Shown: one piece after another, positions 59,332 to 64,000 of the stretch
Numbering within the stretch: the first letter of the stretch is position 1
Layout of the letters: every line of letters starts with the position of its first letter
Assembly: GCF_016937655.1 (NCBI RefSeq)
Contig: NZ_JAFHKL010000001.1
Coordinates: 434,001 to 498,000, forward strand
Direction of reading: 5' to 3'
DNA: 64,000 nt
Origin: Chromobacterium alkanivorans
Lineage (GTDB): Bacteria > Pseudomonadota > Gammaproteobacteria > Burkholderiales > Chromobacteriaceae
The notes under the pieces: model-generated
What the model saw: the letters and a program-made list of their open reading frames with translations, nothing else
Database searches by the model: none
Told to the model about the DNA's origin: nothing
Position numbers and translations under genes: made by a program

Positions 59332-60149
59332 GTCGGCTCCTTGTGGTCGGCTTGCGCCGCTTGGGGTTGCGGCTCGGCGGCCGGCTGGCCCAGCTGGGTC
59401 CAGTACAGCACTTCCAGCCGCCCGTCGGGGTGTTCCACCAGCGCGGACAGGCTCTCCACCCAGTCCCCGCTGTTGCCGTAGAGTATGCCGTCGATGTCGC
59501 GCACCTCGGCCTTGTGGATGTGGCCGCAGATCACGCCGTCGAAACCACGCCGGCGCGCCTCGCCGGCGAGGATGATTTCAAAGTTGCTGATGAAGTTGAC
59601 CGCGTTCTTGACCTTGTGCTTCAGGTATTGCGACAGCGACCAATAGGGCAGGCCCAGCTTCAGCCGCGCCCAGTTGAAGCCGCGGTTCAGCTCCAGGATC
59701 AGGGTGTAGAGGGTGTCGCCGACATAGGCCAGCCATTTGGCGTACTGGATCACGCCGTCGAATTCGTCGCCGTGCAGGATCAGCAGCCGCTTGCCGTCGG
59801 CGGTGCGGTGCTCGGCCTCCTGGCGGATGGCGATGCCGCCGAAGTCCAGGCCGGCGTACTGGCGCGCCGCCTCGTCGTGGTTGCCGGGCACGTAGATCAC
59901 CTTGGTGCCCTTGCGCGCCTTGCGCAGCACTTTCTGCACCACGTCGTTGTGGCTTTGCTTCCAGTACCAGGATTTTTTCAGCTGCCAGCCGTCGACGATG
60001 TCGCCGACCAGATACAGGTATTCGGATTCGTGGCAGCGCAGGAAATCCAGCAGATGGTCGGCGCGGCAGCCGGAGGTGCCGAGGTGGACGTCGGAAATCC
60101 AGATCGCGCGCAGTTGTCGGGCGCTGTCGGGGGCGGGGTCTGGCTGCAT
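59319..60149 (-). CDS. LpxH-like calcineurin-type phosphoesterase
   Basis: The product is 276 aa. All metallophosphoesterase motifs are intact: WISDVHLG, YLVGDIVDGW, VPGNHDE, LHGDEFD and CGHIHKAEV. The fold is that of UDP-2,3-diacylglucosamine hydrolase-like proteins, but this length and the EFDGVIQYAKWLAYVGD region fit the broader family without a fixed substrate. With the coupled glycosyltransferase it may remodel an envelope lipid. It is divergent from a PmrAB-like system with a PmrA-box-like site between them. Confidence 0.85.
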   Translation of the reverse strand: MQPDPAPDSARQLRAIWISDVHLGTSGCRADHLLDFLRCHESEYLYLVGDIVDGWQLKKSWYWKQSHNDVVQKVLRKARKGTKVIYVPGNHDEAARQYAGLDFGGIAIRQEAEHRTADGKRLLILHGDEFDGVIQYAKWLAYVGDTLYTLILELNRGFNWARLKLGLPYWSLSQYLKHKVKNAVNFISNFEIILAGEARRRGFDGVICGHIHKAEVRDIDGILYGNSGDWVESLSALVEHPDGRLEVLYWTQLGQPAAEPQPQAAQADHKEPTCAS

Positions 60150-60251
60150 GGCGGCTCCGTCGGCCTGTGGACTGCTGGCGATGCTGACAGCGGCAGGTGA
60201 CAGTCGCGTGAGATTTCGGTGACGACGCGATGAAATTTCTTGAGCGCGGCC

Positions 60252-60268
60252 TTTAAGATTGTCTTAAG
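60252..60268 (+). promoter_or_regulatory. PmrA/QseB-box-like direct repeat
   Basis: TTTAAG (60252-60257), five bases (ATTGT), then CTTAAG (60263-60268). This matches the two-half-site, five-spacer layout of PmrA boxes. It lies 100 bases before the response regulator and 103 bases before the divergent phosphoesterase start. Confidence 0.65.
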
Positions 60269-60368
60269 CGCGGTCTGTTGCAATCGGGCATTGCGGCGGC
60301 GCTTGTGACGGCGGCGAGAGCGCGTTAGGCTGCCGGGACCTTGAACGCCCGGCGACGGGGAGACGGAT

Positions 60369-61031
60369 ATGCGGGTTTTGGTGGTGGAGGACGACGCCCA
60401 GATCGGCGACGGCCTGAAAATAGGCCTGGAGCAGCTGGGTTTCGTCGCGGACTGGTTTCGCGACGGCAAGCAGGGCCTGGCGGCGCTGGGCGCCGCGCCC
60501 TACGACGCGGTGGTGCTGGATCTGGGGCTGCCGGGCATGGACGGCATGGACATCCTGTCCGCCTGGCGACGCGCGGGCCAGGACGTGCCGGTGCTGGTGT
60601 TGACCGCGCGCGACGCGCTGGCGGACCGCGTCGGCGGCCTGGACGCCGGCGCCGACGATTACCTGGTCAAGCCCTTCGCGCTGAGCGAGGTGGCGGCTCG
60701 GCTGCGCGCGCTGCATAGACGCCGCCACGGTCAGAGCCATCCGGAATGGCGGCACGGCCGCCTCTGTCTGGACCCGGTGGCGCGCGCGGCCACGCTGGAC
60801 GGCGCGCCGCTGGAGCTGACCGCGCGCGAACTGGCGCTGCTGGAGTTGCTGCTCAGCCACAAGGGACGGGTGCTGCCGCGCGAGCTGATCGAGGACAAGC
60901 TCTACGGCTGGGGTCAGGAACTGGAAAGCAACGCGGTGGAGGTGCATGTGCACCATTTGCGCAAGAAGCTGGGCAGCGCCTTCATCCGCACGCTGCGCGG
61001 CGTCGGCTACACCCTGGGAGATCCGGCATGA
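60369..61031 (+). CDS. PmrA/QseB-like response regulator
   Basis: The product is 220 aa. The receiver has VVEDDAQIG, the phospho-acceptor in [12 protein letters not shown], the LTARD switch and [10 protein letters not shown]. The winged-helix domain ends [30 protein letters not shown]. This OmpR subgroup (QseB/PmrA/TctD) often recognises CTTAAG-type repeats, and one is present upstream, suggesting autoregulation. The stop overlaps the kinase start in ATGA. Confidence 0.88.
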   Translation: MRVLVVEDDAQIGDGLKIGLEQLGFVADWFRDGKQGLAALGAAPYDAVVLDLGLPGMDGMDILSAWRRAGQDVPVLVLTARDALADRVGGLDAGADDYLVKPFALSEVAARLRALHRRRHGQSHPEWRHGRLCLDPVARAATLDGAPLELTARELALLELLLSHKGRVLPRELIEDKLYGWGQELESNAVEVHVHHLRKKLGSAFIRTLRGVGYTLGDPA

Positions 61032-62380
61032 GGGGGCCGCGCAGCCTGCAGGCGCGGCTATTGCTGCTGCTGTTGCTGATCGTGCCGGCGATCTGGCTGG
61101 TGGCTTCCGCCTCCGCGGCCTGGCTGGCGCACGAGGAGGTGGACGAGCTGTTCGACACCCAGATGGGGCAGTTCGCCCGCCAGCTGTTGCTGGTGGATGT
61201 CAGCGAGGACTCGCTGATCGACCTGCCCAAGCTCAAGCATCTGCTCAAGCACGCCGACAAGGGGCAACTGGAAAACGACGACTTCGGTCTGGCGGTCTGG
61301 GACCGCCGCGGCAATCTCTTGCTTAGCGACGGCCGCGGCCGTCGCTTCGATTTCGAGCCGGAACGGCGCGGCTTCTACGATTACCGCGGCAAGGACAGCG
61401 ATCACAACTGGCGCTTGATCTACCTGGCCGCGCCGGACGGTTCGCGGCTGGTGGCGGTGGGGCAGAAGCAGGGCCTGCGCCACGACATGGTGCTGAAGGT
61501 GGTGTCCGCCCAACTGCTGCCTTGGCTGGTGGGCTTGCCGGTGATGCTGCTGCTGATCCTGCTGGCGGTGCGCCGCGAACTGGGGCCGCTCAAGCGGCTG
61601 GCCGCCGGCATCGCCCAGCGCGCGCCGGACGACAGCGAGCCGGTGTCGCGCGAGGTGCCGCGCGAAGTGCTGCCGCTGGTGGACGCGCTCAACGCCTTGT
61701 TCGCCCGCATCGCGGCCACGCTGGAACACGAGCGCCGCTTCACCGCCGACGCAGCGCACGAGCTGCGCACGCCGCTGGCGGCCTTGAAAGTGCAGGCCGA
61801 GGTGCTGGAGCTGCTGCCGGACGAGGGCCGGCGCCGGCACGCGCTGCGGCAGTTGATGCTGGGCATAGACCGCGCCACGCGGCTGGTGGAGCAGTTGCTG
61901 GCGCTGTCGCGCCTGGACCCGCTGAGCCGCCCGCGCCAGGGCGAGCCCATCGCCTGGGCGACGCTGGCGGAGCGCCTGCTGGCGGAGATGACGGCGGAGG
62001 CGGCGCTCAAGGGCGTGAGGCTGGAGACGGAATGGCGCTGCGTGCCGGAACGGGCGCTGCCTTTGAGCGGCGACGAAACCCTGGTGGGACTGATGCTGCG
62101 CAATCTGCTGGAGAACGCGATCCGCTACGGCGGCGAGGGCGGCGAGGCGCGGCTGGTGCTGGCCGAGGACGCGGTCAGCGTGCAGGACCGCGGTCCGGGC
62201 GTGGCGGCGGAATGGCTGGAGCGGATACGCGAACGCTTCTTCCGGCCGCCGGGCCAGGACGTGGCCGGCAGCGGCCTGGGCCTGTCCATCGTCGAGCGGG
62301 TGGCGGAGTTGCACGGCCTGCGGCTGAGCCTGTCCAATCGCGAAGGCGGTGGCTTGGAGGCCTGTTTGCGGCGGCGCTGA
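61028..62380 (+). CDS. PmrB/QseC-like sensor histidine kinase
   Basis: The product is 450 aa from the ATG at 61028. A membrane segment (~8-28) is followed by a ~135-residue periplasmic sensor with the 2CSK_N pattern ([34 protein letters not shown] partly quoted as [11 protein letters not shown]), a second membrane segment, HAMP, the H-box [16 protein letters not shown] and the ATPase motifs [17 protein letters not shown] and GSGLGLSIV. It phosphorylates the coupled regulator. A terminator follows. Confidence 0.88.
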   Translation: MRGPRSLQARLLLLLLLIVPAIWLVASASAAWLAHEEVDELFDTQMGQFARQLLLVDVSEDSLIDLPKLKHLLKHADKGQLENDDFGLAVWDRRGNLLLSDGRGRRFDFEPERRGFYDYRGKDSDHNWRLIYLAAPDGSRLVAVGQKQGLRHDMVLKVVSAQLLPWLVGLPVMLLLILLAVRRELGPLKRLAAGIAQRAPDDSEPVSREVPREVLPLVDALNALFARIAATLEHERRFTADAAHELRTPLAALKVQAEVLELLPDEGRRRHALRQLMLGIDRATRLVEQLLALSRLDPLSRPRQGEPIAWATLAERLLAEMTAEAALKGVRLETEWRCVPERALPLSGDETLVGLMLRNLLENAIRYGGEGGEARLVLAEDAVSVQDRGPGVAAEWLERIRERFFRPPGQDVAGSGLGLSIVERVAELHGLRLSLSNREGGGLEACLRRR

Positions 62381-62474
62381 GGCTGCGGCAATTCGCCGCA
62401 TGGGAGGGCCGGGCGAATCCGGCTATGCTGGCTGCGCTGGCCCTGACGCAGCCAGCGTTCTACATTTGGTTGCG

Positions 62475-62503
62475 GCCCGCCGGTTTCGGCGGGCTTTCTT
62501 TTT
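62475..62503 (+). terminator. intrinsic terminator of the two-component operon
   Basis: GCCCGCCG (62475-62482) faces CGGCGGGC (62487-62494) with a GTTT loop, followed by TTTCTTTTT. Confidence 0.85.
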
Positions 62504-62505
62504 GC

Positions 62506-62907
62506 CTAGCTCGGGCGGGACGACGCGCCGAAGCGCATCAGCCAGAACAGCGCGTTGCAGACGCCGCCGGCCACGGCGCCGAGGTAGAGATTCATCAGGT
62601 CGTTGTACAGCAGCGGCTCGGCCAGCCGCGCGTAGACGAAGGTGACCGCGCTGCCGCTGAAGGCGCCGGGCAGAAAGGCGACCAGGGCCAGCAGCCAGCG
62701 CGGCCAGTGTTGCTGCCAGCCGGCGATGGGCCGGGCCAGCAGCATGCGCAGCAGGCAGAGCAGCAGGCCGAAGCCCAGCGCCGGAATCGCGCCCATCAAA
62801 TAGGCCATCATCGGCACCACGCCGCTGGCCAGCAGGGCCACCAGCGGGCCGAGCAGGATGAACAGGGTCAGGCCGCAGGCGAGGATTTTCAGATAGGGCG
62901 TTTTCAT
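62506..62907 (-). CDS. small four-helix membrane protein
   Basis: The product is 133 aa with about four hydrophobic segments: LTLFILLGPLVALLASG, MAYLMGAIPALGFGLLLCLLR (partly), WLLALVAFLPGAFSGSAV and LYLGAVAGGVCNALFWLM. There is no known motif. It is an inner-membrane protein of unknown role. It reads towards the two-component operon and shares its terminator region. Confidence 0.7.
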   Translation of the reverse strand: MKTPYLKILACGLTLFILLGPLVALLASGVVPMMAYLMGAIPALGFGLLLCLLRMLLARPIAGWQQHWPRWLLALVAFLPGAFSGSAVTFVYARLAEPLLYNDLMNLYLGAVAGGVCNALFWLMRFGASSRPS

Positions 62908-62926
62908 CCGGCGGGAGAGGGCGGTG

Positions 62927-62958
62927 GCAAAAGGCCTCCAGCCTAGCAGACTGGAGGC
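62927..62958 (-). terminator. terminator of the TonB-dependent receptor gene
   Basis: GCCTCCAG (62934-62941) faces CTGGAGGC (62951-62958). On the minus strand it is followed by CTTTTGCC. A MITE copy lies between it and the receptor stop codon. Confidence 0.7.
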
Positions 62959-62980
62959 ATCGCGGCGAGAGGGCGCGCGC

Positions 62981-63126
62981 TTAGAACGTGTTTACGATCT
63001 CGCGAGCTAAGGCGAGACAAGGCGAAAACGGCTGAGAAAGCGGAATGTACGCGTGGTACATGAGCATTTCGAAGTTGTTTTCAACGCCGTATCGCCGACG
63101 CGCAGCAGATCGTAAACAGGTTCTTA
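62981..63126. repeat. MITE-like repeat, copy 5
   Basis: TTA-GAACGTGTTTACGATC begins and GATCGTAAACAGGTTC-TTA ends the copy, inverted relative to copy 1. The central hairpin is ATGTAC-GCGTG-GTACAT. The terminal TTA (63124-63126) is the complement of the TAA stop codon of the receptor gene. Confidence 0.87.
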
Positions 63127-64000
63127 GAACTGCAGCTGCACGCGGCCCCACACGGTGCGGCCCGGCTCGTTGACCTGCAGGGTGCGGTCGTAGCCGGCCA
63201 CCATCGCGCCGCCCTTGCTGACGCTTTCGGCGTAGGCCTTGTTGAACAGATTGTCGACGCCGAACAGCAGTTTGGCGTGCTTGTTCAGCTTCAGGCCGCC
63301 GTCCAGCGACACCACGCCGAAGCCCGGGGTCGCGCCGATGTCGGTGCCGACGATATTGCCCTGGCCCGGGGCCACGCGGTCCTGGCGCTGCACGCCGCGC
63401 ACGGTCAGGCCGGCCGCGTATTTGCCGTTGTCCCATTTCAGCGCCGCCTTGGCGTCCAGCGGCGGGGTCTGTCCCAGCGGGCGGTTCTCGTCGAGGTTGG
63501 CGGCCCAGACCCAGGCCAGGCTGCCGGACAGCGTCCATTCCGGCGCGAAGCGCCAGCTGAGATCGCCTTCGAAGCCGTAGCGGCGCGCGTCGATATTGCG
63601 GGCCTTGTTGCCGATGCCGCCGGCGCTGCCTTCCACCAGGATGAAGTTCTGCACGCGGCTGGCGTAGGCGGACAGCGAGCCTTGCAGCTTGTCGCCGCGG
63701 TAGAGCAGGCCGGCGTCCAGCTGGCGGTTGGTTTCGCTGTTCAGGCTGTCGTTCTTGTTGCGCTCCCAGAAGTCCGGCGCGCGCTCCGCCTGGCCAAAGC
63801 CGAGGTAGCGGGTCCAATTGCCGGCGCTGTGTTCGTAACGCAGGAAGCCGGCGTTGAGCTGGTACTGGGTCTCCTGGCGGGCTTGGGCCGGCTTGCCCAT
63901 GGTCGCGGCCTTGGGCTCGAACACAGCCTGGGTCTGGTCGCGGCGCAGGCCGGCGATCAGCTTGCCGCCGTCGCCCAGCGGGCGGCTGGCTTCGGCGTAG
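63124..64000 (-). CDS. TonB-dependent outer-membrane receptor, C-terminal part
   Basis: The visible 291 residues are the C-terminal beta-barrel; the N-terminus lies beyond the window. Alternating strands end in the outer-membrane signature VWGRVQLQF with terminal Phe. NLFNKAYAESVSKGG is the TonB-box-distal barrel motif. The stretch YLGFGQAERAPDFWERNKN recalls TonB-dependent copper receptors (OprC/NosA type) from memory, but the ligand is uncertain. It imports a metal or chelate using the proton-motive force. Its TAA is shared with the MITE end. Confidence 0.8.
   Translation of the reverse strand, partial: YAEASRPLGDGGKLIAGLRRDQTQAVFEPKAATMGKPAQARQETQYQLNAGFLRYEHSAGNWTRYLGFGQAERAPDFWERNKNDSLNSETNRQLDAGLLYRGDKLQGSLSAYASRVQNFILVEGSAGGIGNKARNIDARRYGFEGDLSWRFAPEWTLSGSLAWVWAANLDENRPLGQTPPLDAKAALKWDNGKYAAGLTVRGVQRQDRVAPGQGNIVGTDIGATPGFGVVSLDGGLKLNKHAKLLFGVDNLFNKAYAESVSKGGAMVAGYDRTLQVNEPGRTVWGRVQLQF

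Overview
The window is high-GC bacterial chromosome, most likely a betaproteobacterium of the Neisseriales (Chromobacterium or a close relative). The assignment is an inference from the divergent ispB / rplU-rpmA-obgE locus, the very GC-rich codon use of the core genes, an AdeABC-type efflux locus, an RquA-like methyltransferase and the style of the core proteins. No rRNA is present. One tRNA is visible, tRNA-Arg(CCT).

Layout. 1-740: two coupled small minus-strand genes of unknown function, the first cut by the window edge. 1372-3797: an AT-rich two-gene Septu-like defence unit (ptuA ATPase, ptuB HNH nuclease). 4054-13665: a diguanylate cyclase, then a complete AdeABC-like RND efflux operon facing its AdeRS-like two-component system. 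13754-16899: tRNA-Arg, ispB, rplU-rpmA and obgE. 17097-22586: an MFS exporter with a divergent HxlR regulator, and a four-gene polar amino acid ABC importer. 22857-35691: a DUF333 lipoprotein with a desuccinylase-type hydrolase, an MksFEB condensin operon, a RAYT transposase with its REP array, two unknown small genes, a DUF1842-like protein, an RDD membrane protein, a gamma carbonic anhydrase and oligopeptidase A.

36305-53162 is a 16.8-kb integrated element lying in the 5' end of an exonuclease III gene. It has a tyrosine integrase, paired arm-type sites at both ends, a 17-bp att repeat, an AlpA-like factor, a ColE2-type Rep with a recognisable ColE2-like origin just downstream, a four-gene type I restriction-modification operon with an inserted GIY-YIG gene, a TIR protein next to an unknown protein and a HEPN/MltR-like protein, a phosphatase-led three-gene unit, an array of 23-bp repeats, and a highly structured RNA region. 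In that RNA region a textbook 34-nt group II intron domain V lies upstream, not downstream, of domain I-like structure, which suggests a circularly permuted group II intron. The element carries its own start for exonuclease III, so the gene is re-headed and not destroyed.

53140-64000 returns to core chromosome: exonuclease III, an RquA-like methyltransferase, an acid-shock-like Ala/Lys-rich exported protein, an aminotransferase, ferredoxin-NADP reductase, a glycosyltransferase with an LpxH-like phosphoesterase, a PmrAB/QseBC-like two-component system with a PmrA-box-like site, a small membrane protein, and the C-terminal part of a TonB-dependent receptor.

Five copies of a ~146-bp element with terminal inverted repeats (MITE-like) are scattered through the core part. 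All five lie between a stop codon and that transcript's intrinsic terminator, and in two cases the end of the element supplies the stop codon.
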